A stretch of 64,000 bases of DNA from Achromobacter veterisilvae (GCF_900496975.1 NZ_UFQC01000013.1:121242-185241), one strand, 5' to 3'; positions 27,237-36,472 are shown, counted from the first letter of the stretch. Notes: generated from the letters alone by a model not told the origin. Program-made: numbers and translations.

Positions 27237-28000
27237 ACGCTTCCGTAACCCCGGCCCTGCGGGCGTCGGGGCTGGTTCGCCGCTTCGGCGCGCTGGTCGC
27301 CACCGACAATGTGTCGCTGTCGCTGAATCCCGGCGAGATCCATGCCCTGATCGGCCCCAACGGGGCCGGCAAGTCCACGCTGATCCACCTGCTGTCCGGC
27401 ACGCTGTCGGCCGATTCGGGCACGCTGGCCGTGGGCGGCCGCGACGTCACGGGCATGAACGCGCACCAGCGCGTGTCCGCCGGCCTGTCGCGGTCCTACC
27501 AGATCACCAATATCTTCAAGCAGTCCAGCGTGCTGGACAACCTGGTGCTGGCGGTGCAGGCGCACGCGGGCAGCAGCCTCCGCTTCTGGAAGCCGCGCGC
27601 GGCCGAATCCGCGCTGTACGAACAGGCGCGCGAACTGGCGCGGGAATGCGCCATCGACGCCAGCCTGCTCGGCCGTCCGGCCGGCACCCTGCCGCACGGC
27701 GAGCAGCGCAAGGTGGAGTTCGCGCTGGCGCTGGCCGCAAGGCCCAGCGTGCTGCTGCTGGACGAGCCCATGGCGGGCATGGGGCCGGACGAGACCGTCC
27801 GCCTGACCGAACTGATCGAATCCATGCGGGGACGCGCCGCCATGCTGCTGGTCGAACACGACATGCAGGCGGTGTTCCGCCTGGCCGACCGCCTGTCCGT
27901 GCTGGTGTACGGCCGGGTCATCGCGACGGGAACGCCGGACGAAATCCGCGCCAACCCCGAAGTGCGGCAAGCCTACCTGGGCGACGAGGAGACCGTCTGA
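27233..28000 (+). CDS. ABC transporter ATP-binding protein, LivG
   Basis: 255 residues. Walker A GPNGAGKST, Q-loop in SRSYQITNIFKQSS, Walker B VLLLDEPMAGM, switch VEHDMQ. The usual signature LSGGQ is replaced by LPHGEQRKVEF, a variant common in this transporter subfamily. It starts at the ATG overlapping the LivM stop and overlaps the next gene by one base. Confidence 0.9.
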   Translation: MNASVTPALRASGLVRRFGALVATDNVSLSLNPGEIHALIGPNGAGKSTLIHLLSGTLSADSGTLAVGGRDVTGMNAHQRVSAGLSRSYQITNIFKQSSVLDNLVLAVQAHAGSSLRFWKPRAAESALYEQARELARECAIDASLLGRPAGTLPHGEQRKVEFALALAARPSVLLLDEPMAGMGPDETVRLTELIESMRGRAAMLLVEHDMQAVFRLADRLSVLVYGRVIATGTPDEIRANPEVRQAYLGDEETV

Positions 28001-28704
28001 TGCTGACCATCGAATCGGCCAAGAGCGGCTACGGCGCCAGCCAGGTGCTGTTCGGCGTGGACCTGCAGATCGGCGCGGGCCAGGTCGTGACCCTCCTGGG
28101 CCGCAACGGCATGGGCAAGACCACGCTCCTGCGCACCCTGTTCGGCCAGTTGCCCCTGCGCGGCGGAAAAATCCAGTTCGCGGGCAAGGACATCAGCGGC
28201 TGGAGCCCGGACCGCATCGCGCGGGCCGGCATGGCCATCGTGCCGGAGGGGCGGCAATGCTTCCCCAACCTGACGGTGCGCGAGCACCTGACGGCCTTCG
28301 TGGCGGCGCGCAATCCCGACATCGGCGCGCCCTGGACGCCGGAGCGGGTGTTCGAACTGTTCCCCCGCCTGCACGAGCGCGCGCGCAACATGGGCAACCA
28401 GCTTTCGGGCGGCGAACAGCAGATGCTGGCCATCGGGCGGGCCCTGGTCACCAATCCGCGACTCCTGATCCTGGACGAGGCCACCGAAGGCCTGGCGCCC
28501 AAGATCCGCGAGGAAATCTGGAACTGCCTGGCGCGGCTGCGCCAGGCGGGGCAGACCATCCTGGTCATCGACAAATATGTCGAAAGGCTGCTGAGCCTGG
28601 CCGACCGGCACGTGATCCTGGAGCGCGGCAAGGTGGTGTGGACGGGCGACTCCCAGGCCCTGGACGCCGATCGCGGCCTCTGGGAACGCTACCTGGGCGT
28701 GTAG
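28000..28704 (+). CDS. ABC transporter ATP-binding protein, LivF
   Basis: 234 residues. Walker A GRNGMGKTT, signature LSGGEQQMLAIGRAL, Walker B LLILDEATEGLAP. Asp-Glu-Ala in Walker B and IDKYVERLLSL in place of a switch histidine are typical of LivF-like subunits. Its ATG shares one base with the LivG stop. It is the last gene of the importer operon. Confidence 0.9.
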   Translation: MLTIESAKSGYGASQVLFGVDLQIGAGQVVTLLGRNGMGKTTLLRTLFGQLPLRGGKIQFAGKDISGWSPDRIARAGMAIVPEGRQCFPNLTVREHLTAFVAARNPDIGAPWTPERVFELFPRLHERARNMGNQLSGGEQQMLAIGRALVTNPRLLILDEATEGLAPKIREEIWNCLARLRQAGQTILVIDKYVERLLSLADRHVILERGKVVWTGDSQALDADRGLWERYLGV

Positions 28705-28723
28705 CGGGAAAGCCTCAATCGGG

Positions 28724-28742
28724 GCGGCCGCCCGCGGGCCGC
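28724..28742 (+). terminator. GC-rich hairpin after the importer operon
   Basis: GCGGCC (28724-28729) pairs with GGCCGC (28737-28742) over a 7-nt loop, 20 bases after the LivF stop. It has no U-tract, so Rho-independent action is doubtful; the following 190 bases up to the Sia operon are AT-richer and probably hold that operon's promoter. Confidence 0.35.
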
Positions 28743-28935
28743 GTTGATATAAACCGCAATAAATCGCCATTTACATTGCAACGCTGCAACTTATGGCGTC
28801 CCGGGCGATGACACGCGTCTTCGCCTGTTTCAATTGGATCCACTGTTATCTACACTTGTCGCGCCGGACGTGCCGCGTGGCGCGCCGGCGACAGGCGCAT
28901 GCCTCATCTTATTCAAGTTGTCAGGAAGACTTCGC

Positions 28936-30924
28936 ATGGCGAAATGGGGTTTGCGCAGAAAATCATTGATGGCGCTGTTGCTGGCGTGCCTGGTCGCCCT
29001 GGCGCCGGCGGCCTTGATCGGATGGCAGGTGCTGGACGGGGTCAGGGAACACTTCGGGCGGGCCTTCGCCGACAATTTCACGCAATTGAACCGCCAGCGC
29101 ATCCTGGCGCCGGTGTCGCGCGAACTTGCCCTGTCCCTGCGGCTGGCCGATAGCGAGGTCACGCGCCGCTGGCTGCGCCACGAAAGCGACCCCGCCGCCC
29201 GCGAGCTGTTCTTCCGCGAAGCCGACGGCTACCGCCGGGACCTGCTGGGCCGGGCCTATTTCATCGCCAGCGCCGCCTCCGGCAACTACTACTTCAACGA
29301 CGACCAGCCCCTGTCCGAGGCGCCGCGCTACACGCTGAGCAGGACCGCCGCCGACGACGGCTGGTTCTACCTGACGCTGAAGTCCCCCGCCAAGTACAAC
29401 ATCAACGTCAATCCTGACCTGAAGCTGAAGACCACGAAGGTCTGGATCAACGTCCAGGTGCGCGACGGCGACCGGGTCCTGGGCCTGACCGGCTCGGCCC
29501 TGGACGTGGGCGGCTTCCTGAGCGACTTCGTCAACAGCGGCCAGCCGGGCGTCACGCCCATCATCGTCGACGAGGAAGGCGCCATCCAGGCGCACATGGA
29601 CCCCACGCTCATCGCCTACAACTCGGGCGCGGGCGGCGCGGACAGCGGCCGCGGCAGGGTGTTCAACCTGCTGGACGGCGGGGAAGGACGGGACGGGCTG
29701 GCCGCCGCCATGAAGGCGGCCCAGGCCGACCCGCAGTCGGTGCAATCCGCCTGGGTGGCGATGGACGGCATCCGGCAACTGGTCGCCGTGGCCTACATGC
29801 CCGAACTGCACTGGCACGTGCTGACCGTGGTGGACCTGGGCGCCGCGCGCGTGCTGGATACGGACTGGCTCTGGCCGGCGGCGATCGGCCTGGTGGTGCT
29901 GTTCGCGGCCATGCTGCTGTGCTTCGGGTACGCCGTCGAGCGGCTGATGCTGCGTCCCTTGCGGCGCCTGCAGCAGTCGGCGCGGGCCATCGCCGACGGC
30001 AGCTACGACGTGCGCCTGCCGCCGGGCGGCCAGGACGAGATCGGCGATCTCAGCCGCGCCTTCGGGGTGATGGCCGACAAGGTGCGCCAGCACACGGCCG
30101 AACTGGAAACCAAGGTGCGCGAGCGCACGTCCGAGCTGGAGGACGCCAACCGCGCCATGGCCGCCGCCCACAAGAAGATCGACGATTCCATCGACTACGC
30201 CAGCCTGATCCAGCGCGCGATCCTGCCGGACCGCCAGTTGACCCAATCGCTGGGCGCGCACCATTTCGTGCTGTGGAAGCCGCGCGACGTGGTCGGGGGC
30301 GACTTCTACGTGTTCCGTTCCGACGGCGCCAACTGCCTGCTGGGCATCATGGACTGCGCCGGCCACGGCGTGCCCGGCGCCCTGATGACCATGCTGGCCC
30401 GCGCCGCGATCGACCTGGCGATCGCCGAGGTCGGGCCGGCCGACCCGGCGGCCATCCTGGGCCGCACCGACAGCGCGATCCGCGCCATGCTCGCGGACGC
30501 GCAACTGCCCCGGGCGCTGGCCACCAACACGGATGCGGGCCTGGTATATATTGACCGCCACGCCGGCCGGCTGCTGTACGCCGGCGCCAAGATCAGCCTG
30601 TATGCAAGCAACGGCGAGGTCCTGCGCGAGGTGCCCGGAGGCAGGCGCGCGCTGGGAGACAAGCGCACCGAAGTGTACGAAAACGTCGAACTGAAAATGG
30701 AACCCGGCTGGACCTATTACCTGGCCACGGACGGGTTCCTGGACCAGGCCGGCGGAGAGCATGGCTTCGGTTTCGGCAACACGCGTTTCGCCGGCATGCT
30801 CAAGAGGCACGCGCGCCGGCCGTTAACTGAACAGGCGACCGCCTTTACCCAGGCGCTGGCCGAGTACCAAGGCGGGCGACCGCAGCGTGACGACATCACT
30901 TTGCTGTCGTTCCGTTTCGAATAA
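28936..30924 (+). CDS. siaA: SiaA-like membrane PP2C/SpoIIE phosphatase with HAMP domain
   Basis: 662 residues. Order: membrane helix (about 12-32), extracytoplasmic sensor region of Cache type (about 35-310), second helix (about 314-336), HAMP linker (to ~390), short coiled coil, and a SpoIIE/PP2C phosphatase domain (about 420-660) with WKPRDVVGGDFYVF, MDCAGHGVPGALMTM and DDITLLSFRFE. In Pseudomonas aeruginosa SiaA dephosphorylates SiaC in response to an outside signal. The start at 28936 has AGGAAG upstream. The three genes that follow are SiaB, SiaC and SiaD homologues in the same order, which supports the name. What the sensor domain binds is unknown. Confidence 0.88.
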   Translation: MAKWGLRRKSLMALLLACLVALAPAALIGWQVLDGVREHFGRAFADNFTQLNRQRILAPVSRELALSLRLADSEVTRRWLRHESDPAARELFFREADGYRRDLLGRAYFIASAASGNYYFNDDQPLSEAPRYTLSRTAADDGWFYLTLKSPAKYNINVNPDLKLKTTKVWINVQVRDGDRVLGLTGSALDVGGFLSDFVNSGQPGVTPIIVDEEGAIQAHMDPTLIAYNSGAGGADSGRGRVFNLLDGGEGRDGLAAAMKAAQADPQSVQSAWVAMDGIRQLVAVAYMPELHWHVLTVVDLGAARVLDTDWLWPAAIGLVVLFAAMLLCFGYAVERLMLRPLRRLQQSARAIADGSYDVRLPPGGQDEIGDLSRAFGVMADKVRQHTAELETKVRERTSELEDANRAMAAAHKKIDDSIDYASLIQRAILPDRQLTQSLGAHHFVLWKPRDVVGGDFYVFRSDGANCLLGIMDCAGHGVPGALMTMLARAAIDLAIAEVGPADPAAILGRTDSAIRAMLADAQLPRALATNTDAGLVYIDRHAGRLLYAGAKISLYASNGEVLREVPGGRRALGDKRTEVYENVELKMEPGWTYYLATDGFLDQAGGEHGFGFGNTRFAGMLKRHARRPLTEQATAFTQALAEYQGGRPQRDDITLLSFRFE

Positions 30925-30946
30925 ACGTTATCAGGGCGTAACCCTC

Positions 30947-31486
30947 ATGAATGCCTCCGATCTCTACGCACTGGGCGAACGATTCAACCAGAATCGCACT
31001 TTGCTGTGCTTCAACGGACCGATTTCCCGCAGCCTGATCGAGGAAATCGGCAATGCGCTCAAGAACTACCTGAACGCCGAGCATGCCCGGCCGGCGGAAG
31101 CCATGGACGTGTTCTCGGTCTATATCGAAATGATCCAGAACATCCGCCAGTACGCCGCGCTGAACGGCGACGTGGACGCGTCGGCCACCGTGGTGATCGG
31201 CCGCCGCGACGACAGCCGCTACGTGGTGTCGGCGGGCAACCTGGTCAAGGACGAGGACGGCCAGCTCCTGGTTGCGCGCATCCGGGAACTGGCGGCGCTG
31301 GACAAGCCCGCGCTGAAGGCCGAATACAAGCAGCAGCTACACAAGCCGCGCACCCCGGGCGTGGCCTCGGGCGCGGGCCTGGGGCTGATCGACATCGCCC
31401 GCCGTGCCGGCGCTCCGCTGGAAGCCAGCCTGACCCCCGCCGCGGGGGCGGGGCAGGCCTTCTTCAGCCTGAGCGTCGTGATTTGA
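30947..31486 (+). CDS. siaB: SiaB family protein kinase (DUF6272)
   Basis: 179 residues. A degenerate GHKL-type ATPase is visible: N-box-like VYIEMIQNIRQYA and G-box-like GVASGAGLGLIDIARRAG. SiaB phosphorylates SiaC and so opposes SiaA. The gene starts 22 bases after siaA with AGGG before the ATG, and is followed by siaC after 37 bases. The name rests on size, the two ATP-site motifs and the gene order. Confidence 0.85.
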   Translation: MNASDLYALGERFNQNRTLLCFNGPISRSLIEEIGNALKNYLNAEHARPAEAMDVFSVYIEMIQNIRQYAALNGDVDASATVVIGRRDDSRYVVSAGNLVKDEDGQLLVARIRELAALDKPALKAEYKQQLHKPRTPGVASGAGLGLIDIARRAGAPLEASLTPAAGAGQAFFSLSVVI

Positions 31487-31523
31487 AGGCGCGCGCACCC
31501 AAGCACTATTTTCGGAGCAATTG

Positions 31524-31901
31524 ATGAAAGACCTGAACATTCCCGGGACCCAGTCCACGCCCGCCATCGCCGCCGATGCCGCCGCCGGCGTGCTGGCGAT
31601 GCGCGGCGACTCCTATCCCGAGAATTCCTTCGAACTGTTCGGCCCGGTCATCGAGTGGGTCGAGGCCTACCTGCTGGGCGGCGCGGCGCCGCTGAGGCTG
31701 GAACTGGAACTGCTCTACCTGAACACCAGCAGCATCAAGTCCGTCATGGATATTTTCGATCTGCTGGAGGCGGCGCACGGCAAGGGCCGCGAGGTCAGCG
31801 TGACCTGGTACTACGACATGCGCAACGAACGCGTGGGAGAACTGGCCGAGGAATTCAAGGAAGACTGCACCTTTCCCTTCTCGGTCGTCGGCCGCCAATG
31901 A
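31524..31901 (+). CDS. siaC: SiaC-like biofilm regulation phosphoprotein (DUF1987)
   Basis: 125 residues, a single DUF1987 domain. Thr68 lies in LYLNTSSIKS, the position at which P. aeruginosa SiaC is phosphorylated. Unphosphorylated SiaC binds and activates the diguanylate cyclase SiaD. The start at 31524 has GGAG seven bases upstream; an in-frame TTG one codon earlier is not needed. The TGA overlaps the ATG of siaD (ATGA), so activator and enzyme are translationally coupled. Confidence 0.9.
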   Translation: MKDLNIPGTQSTPAIAADAAAGVLAMRGDSYPENSFELFGPVIEWVEAYLLGGAAPLRLELELLYLNTSSIKSVMDIFDLLEAAHGKGREVSVTWYYDMRNERVGELAEEFKEDCTFPFSVVGRQ

Positions 31902-32695
31902 AATCGGACGCCGCCCAACTGGACCAACGCATCGCCGCGCTGCTGGCGGACCCTGCCTATGCGGGCCATCCGCTGCGCGAGGCGCTGGACGCGCTCTGGC
32001 GGCACACGGCGGACCAGATGGCGCGCATCGAACGCGTGACCCAGTTGTCGGACGCCTACCAGAGCATGGCGCACGAGCGCGAGCTGGGCCTGTACGACCG
32101 CTTCGACCGGCAGCTTCGCAGGCTGACCCGCATCGCGCGGATCTCTGACCACTACCAGAGCATGATGCGCGACCTCAACGTCGCGCTGCTGGAAACCTCC
32201 AACCGCGATCCGCTGACCGGGCTGCTGAACCGCCGCGCGCTGATGGAAATGATCAAGCAGGAGGTCCACCGCGCCTCGCGGGGCGGCGAGAGCTTCGTCG
32301 TGGCCATGCTGGACGTGGACCACTTCAAGGCGGTCAACGACCGTTACGGCCACGAAACGGGCGACCGCGCGCTGGTCGAACTGGCCGGGGTGCTGGGCAA
32401 GAACCTGCGCGAATACGACCTGTGCGGCCGCTGGGGCGGCGAGGAGTTCCTGGTGCTGCTTCCCAATACCCAGTCCGAGGCGGCGCAGCGCGTCATGGAC
32501 CGGCTGGTCGGCGCCGTGCGTTCGCTGACCATCGCCGCGGGCGACGGGGTCCTGAGGCTGACGGTCAGCATAGGCATGGCGTATCACCAGTTGGGAGAGA
32601 CTTTTTCGGAGACGCTCAGCCGCGCGGACCAGGCGCTGTACCTGGCCAAGCAGGACGGCCGCGACCGTGTCGCGCTGGGCTTTCCCAAGCGCTGA
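31898..32695 (+). CDS. siaD: SiaD-like diguanylate cyclase
   Basis: 265 residues. The N-terminal ~100 residues are helical, with two SDxYQSM repeats (LSDAYQSMAHERE and ISDHYQSMMRDLN), the probable SiaC-binding coiled coil. A GGDEF domain (about 105-260) follows with DPLTGLLNRRAL, DVDHFKAVND and active-site GGEEF. The inhibitory RxxD site REYD lies five residues before GGEEF, so product inhibition by c-di-GMP is expected. It makes c-di-GMP for aggregation or biofilm formation. Confidence 0.9.
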   Translation: MKSDAAQLDQRIAALLADPAYAGHPLREALDALWRHTADQMARIERVTQLSDAYQSMAHERELGLYDRFDRQLRRLTRIARISDHYQSMMRDLNVALLETSNRDPLTGLLNRRALMEMIKQEVHRASRGGESFVVAMLDVDHFKAVNDRYGHETGDRALVELAGVLGKNLREYDLCGRWGGEEFLVLLPNTQSEAAQRVMDRLVGAVRSLTIAAGDGVLRLTVSIGMAYHQLGETFSETLSRADQALYLAKQDGRDRVALGFPKR

Positions 32696-32747
32696 ATGGA
32701 ACCGGATCATGAAACCGGATCCGCTGTCATCCGGCATGGAGCCCCAT

Positions 32748-35324
32748 ATGCTTGATTCTCATCCAGGCCTTTCCGCCGCGGGACCCCAGGGCGCCGCCTG
32801 GAGCGCGGGCAATTACCTGACGTCGATGGATCGGGCGTTGTTGCTGTTCGACTTCGACGTGGCCGGCTTCCTGTCGAACGCCAATGAAAATTTCCTGGCC
32901 GCGGTGGAGTATTCCCGCGAAGAGGCCCTGGCCCTGCGCCATGACATGCTGTGCGACAGCCTGGACGAAGGCAAGGGCATCGTCGGCGGCGAACAGGTCT
33001 GGGCGCGGCTGCTGGGCGGCGGGCATTTTTCGGGCACCTGCCGCTACCGCACGAAGGCGGGCGGCTTCCTGTGGATCGAGGCCACGTACCTGCCCATACG
33101 CGACGAAGCCGGCGAGGTCGCGCGCATTACGGTCATTTCCCGGCGCTCCATCGCGGACGCCGAGCGCCAGGAGGAGATCCGCCTCCTGCTCCTGGGCATC
33201 AACGAAACCGGCAACGCCGTCGCGGTGTCGGGGCGGGACGGCCGCGTCGTCTACGTGAACGACGGCTTCCAGCGCATGCTGGGATTCTCCCGCGGCGACG
33301 CGGTGGACCAGGAACTGGGCGAACTGCTGGCCGGCGGCAGGCAGGACGGCGGCACGCGCGAAGAGCTGGACCGCCGCATCGCCTGCCGCGAGGGCTATCA
33401 CAAGGACGTGCTGGTCTACGACCGGGCGGGGCGGCCGCTATGGGTGTCCGTGATGGCCAACTCGGTGTTCGACGACCGCGGCGCGCTGGTCAACATCGTG
33501 GACGTGCTGACCGACATCACGCCCACCAAGGTGCACGAGGTGCTGCAACGCCGTGTGCTGCAGGCCATGGTCAACGAGGCCTCGGTGGTCGAGGTCATGA
33601 ACATGGTGTGCCGCGAAGTGGAGCGCCTGGCGCCCGAAGTGGCGGCCAGCGTGCTGCGCGTGGACGACGCGGGCCTGTTGCGGCCGCTGGCGGCGCCCAG
33701 CCTGCCCGCCGCCTACGCCGACGCGCTGGACGGCGCGGCCATCGGTCCGCAAGTGGGCGCCTGCGGCACTTCCGCCTTCCTCGGCCGGCCCGTCATCGTG
33801 CCGGACATCGCCACCGATCCGCTGTGGGACGGGTATCGCGACCTGCCGCTGCCGGAGGACATCAAGGCGTGCTGGTCCTCGCCCATCAAGTCCAGCGACG
33901 GCAGGGTGATCGGGACGTTCGCCTTCTATTTCCGCGAACGCCGCCTGCCCGACGACTTCCACCACCGGCTGGTGGACGTCTGCGTGTACCTGTGCGCCCT
34001 GGCGCTGGAACGCGAAGAGGCCCGCGCCCGCATCCGCCAACTGGCCTTCTACGACGAACTAACGGGCCTGCCCAACCGCAACCTGCTGCTGGCGCAGGCC
34101 GAGCAGGCCATCGCGCGCGCCGAACCCGAGCGCAAGCGCGTGGCGGTGCTGTTCCTGGACCTCGACCGCTTCAAGCAGGTCAACGACACCCTGGGCCATC
34201 CCATCGGCGACGCCTTGCTGCGCGACGTGGCCCAGCGCCTGCGCCGGCTGGCGCGGGCGAGCGATATCGTGGGCCGCCTGTCGGGCGATGAATTCGTGAT
34301 GTTGATGCCGGACTTCGAGCACGGCCGCCTGACGGCGGCGGCCGAGCACGTCCTGGTGGCGTTGGCCCAGCCGTTCTCGGTGGGCGGCATCACCCTGAAC
34401 CCGTCGGTCAGCATCGGCATCAGCGTGTTTCCCGAGAACGGGCGCGACATGGACACGCTGCTGCGCCACGCCGACATGGCGATGTACCAGGCCAAGACGG
34501 CCGGACGCAACCGCATTTCTTTCTTCAGCGCCGAGATGAACCGTCAGGCGCAGGAACGGCTGGCGCTGGAAGCCGCCCTGCGCGACGCGCTGGAGGCAAA
34601 GGCGCTGCGCCTGCACTACCAGCCGCAGGTCGGCCTGAAGAACGGCACCCTGTACGGAGTCGAGGCGCTGGCCCGCTGGCGGCATCCGACCCTGGGCGAC
34701 ATTTCCCCCGCGCGCTTCGTGCCCCTGGCCGAGGAGTGCGGGCTGATCGGCGGCCTGGGCGACTGGGCCCTGCGCGAGGCGTGTTCGCAATTGGCGGTCT
34801 GGCGCGGCAAGGGCCTGCGGGTGCCGTCGGTGTCGGTCAATCTGTCGGCGACGAACTTCCACAACCTGAACCTGCCCCGGATGATAGAAGCCATCCTCGC
34901 GGAGTTCGGCCTGGCGCCGGCGGACCTGATGCTGGAGATCACCGAAGGCGTGGTGCTGGACGCCACGGCCGGCACCCTGCGGACGATCGCCGAGCTGCAC
35001 CGGCTGGGCGTGCGCCTGTCGATGGACGATTTCGGGACCGGCTATTCCAGCCTGGGGCACCTGCGCCGCCTGATCGTCGACGAACTGAAGCTGGACCGCA
35101 GTTTCGTCCAGGGGCTGGAAAGCGACGACGCGGCCCGAGCGCTGACCAGCGCCGTCATCCGCATCGGCGAGAGCCTGAGCCTGCCGGTCGTGGCCGAGGG
35201 CGTGGAGAACGAAGAGCAGCGCCGGTTCCTGATCGAACAGGGATGCGCGGCCGGGCAGGGGTTCCTGTTTTCGCCGCCGTTGCCGGCGGATGACCTGGAA
35301 GAGTGGTTACGGGGGAGGCCGTAG
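32748..35324 (+). CDS. PAS-PAS-GAF-GGDEF-EAL c-di-GMP enzyme
   Basis: About 858 residues. Order: two PAS/PAC modules (about 20-270), GAF domain (about 285-430), GGDEF domain (about 445-600) with SGDEF in place of GGDEF and an I-site RASD five residues upstream, then EAL domain (about 615-855). EAL catalytic residues appear present: YGVEALARWRHP, ITEGVVLD, MDDFGTGYSSL, LKLDRSFV, VVAEGVENEEQ. It may both make and break c-di-GMP, or use GGDEF as a GTP sensor. ATG 32748 has GGAG six bases upstream; ATGs at 32709 and 32736 are alternatives. It is 52 bases after siaD and probably co-transcribed. Confidence 0.9.
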   Translation: MLDSHPGLSAAGPQGAAWSAGNYLTSMDRALLLFDFDVAGFLSNANENFLAAVEYSREEALALRHDMLCDSLDEGKGIVGGEQVWARLLGGGHFSGTCRYRTKAGGFLWIEATYLPIRDEAGEVARITVISRRSIADAERQEEIRLLLLGINETGNAVAVSGRDGRVVYVNDGFQRMLGFSRGDAVDQELGELLAGGRQDGGTREELDRRIACREGYHKDVLVYDRAGRPLWVSVMANSVFDDRGALVNIVDVLTDITPTKVHEVLQRRVLQAMVNEASVVEVMNMVCREVERLAPEVAASVLRVDDAGLLRPLAAPSLPAAYADALDGAAIGPQVGACGTSAFLGRPVIVPDIATDPLWDGYRDLPLPEDIKACWSSPIKSSDGRVIGTFAFYFRERRLPDDFHHRLVDVCVYLCALALEREEARARIRQLAFYDELTGLPNRNLLLAQAEQAIARAEPERKRVAVLFLDLDRFKQVNDTLGHPIGDALLRDVAQRLRRLARASDIVGRLSGDEFVMLMPDFEHGRLTAAAEHVLVALAQPFSVGGITLNPSVSIGISVFPENGRDMDTLLRHADMAMYQAKTAGRNRISFFSAEMNRQAQERLALEAALRDALEAKALRLHYQPQVGLKNGTLYGVEALARWRHPTLGDISPARFVPLAEECGLIGGLGDWALREACSQLAVWRGKGLRVPSVSVNLSATNFHNLNLPRMIEAILAEFGLAPADLMLEITEGVVLDATAGTLRTIAELHRLGVRLSMDDFGTGYSSLGHLRRLIVDELKLDRSFVQGLESDDAARALTSAVIRIGESLSLPVVAEGVENEEQRRFLIEQGCAAGQGFLFSPPLPADDLEEWLRGRP

Positions 35325-35370
35325 GGGTTTGGTTTTTGCGGGCAGGCTGTGCTGGTTGAGTCTTTAAGAC

Positions 35371-35534
35371 GCCCGTCGCGTCGGGGGCCTGGGGTGCGCG
35401 GGTCAACGATTGCGGTCCGGAGCCTTCGCTCCGGACTGCCCCCTTGTCATCCTCGTCCTCGCCTTCGGCGACTCCTTCGGATTCCCTCGGGCTTATCGAC
35501 TCCCCGCGCACCCCAGGCCCCCGACGCGCCGGGC
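35371..35534. repeat. 164-bp element with 32-bp terminal inverted repeats (copy 1)
   Basis: The left arm 35371-35402 and right arm 35503-35534 are reverse complements at 31 of 32 positions (the inner 26 exact). The 100-nt interior holds the hairpin CCGGAGC-CTTC-GCTCCGG and no open frame of note. Size, ends and lack of a gene resemble a MITE. No clear target duplication is visible because the right side runs into another repeated segment. Confidence 0.8.
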
Positions 35535-35720
35535 TCGGGTGCTTGAAACTTGACGTCAGCGGGGGCGGGCGGTGTGCTTGGGGTTCTTGCCGCGGGTGAG
35601 GTGGTGGTGGAGTATCTTGCGATGCCCGCCCCATGCCGGCCGCGCGGGCGGCCTCGTGGGGCTTACGCGGCGTCTTGCGGTTGGCGATGACGCTGCGCGC
35701 TGTTGGGGGGAGATATGCCA
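35535..35720. repeat. 186-bp connector repeat (copy 1)
   Basis: Repeated nearly unchanged at 44772-44957 and 45171-45351. It contains a strong hairpin with arms GCCCCA and TGGGGC around GGCCGC/GCGGCC. It ends in GATGACGCTGCGCGCTGTT, also present in the spacer of the 216-bp tandem units, and then ATGCCA directly before a GGTGTC palindrome. No gene seen. Confidence 0.8.
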
Positions 35721-36472
35721 GGTGTCAGACACCCATACGAGATAACGGCACGGCTTGAAGAGGTGTTGCCGGGTGTCTGACACCAACCGCGGGCAATGGG
35801 ATCTCGGTCAGTGTCAGACACCCGGGAAGATTGCGTCAGCGCCCGCCGTCATCTCGTACGGGTGTCTGACACCTGGCACTCTAGACACCCGGCTCCCTTG
35901 AGGCACCCGGCGCTCAGTCGGGAGCCTGGGGCGCGCGGGTCAACGATTGCGATCCGGAGCCTTCGCTCCGGCCCCCCCTTCGTCATCCTCGTCCTCGCCT
36001 TCGGCGACTCCTTGATGCCAGGTGTCAGACACCCGTACGAGATGACGGCACGGCTTGAAGAGGTGTTGCCGGGTGTCTGACACCAACCGCGGGCAATGGG
36101 ATCTTGGTCGGTGTCAGACACCCGGGAAGATTGCGTCAGCGTCCGCCGTCATCCCGTATGGGTGTCTGACACCTGGCACTCTAGACACCCGGCTCCCTTG
36201 AGGCACCCGTCGCTCCGTCGGGAGCCTGGCGCGCGCGGGTCAACGATTGCGGTCCGGAGCCTTCGCTCCGGCCCCCCTTCGTTATCCTCGTTCTCGCCTT
36301 CGGCGACTCCTTGATGCCAGGTGTCAGACACCCATACGAGATGACGGCACGGCTTGAAGAGGTGTTGCCGGGTGTCTGACACCAACCGCGGGCAATGGGA
36401 TCTTCGTCGGTGTCAGACACCCGGGAAGATTGCGTCAGCGCCCGCCGTCATCTCGTATGGGTGTCTGACACC
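35721..36472. repeat. Palindromic repeat block 3: three ~300-bp tandem units
   Basis: Twelve GGTGTC-N-GACACC copies start at 35721, 35772, 35810 (first base A), 35861; 36021, 36072, 36110, 36161; 36320, 36371, 36409, 36460. The unit period is 300 then 299 bp. Each unit has four palindromes followed by a truncated copy of the 164-bp element that keeps its left part and hairpin and breaks off at GGCGACTCCTT before joining ATGCCAGGTGTC. The whole 35325-36729 gap otherwise holds only the promoter area of the next operon. Confidence 0.95.
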
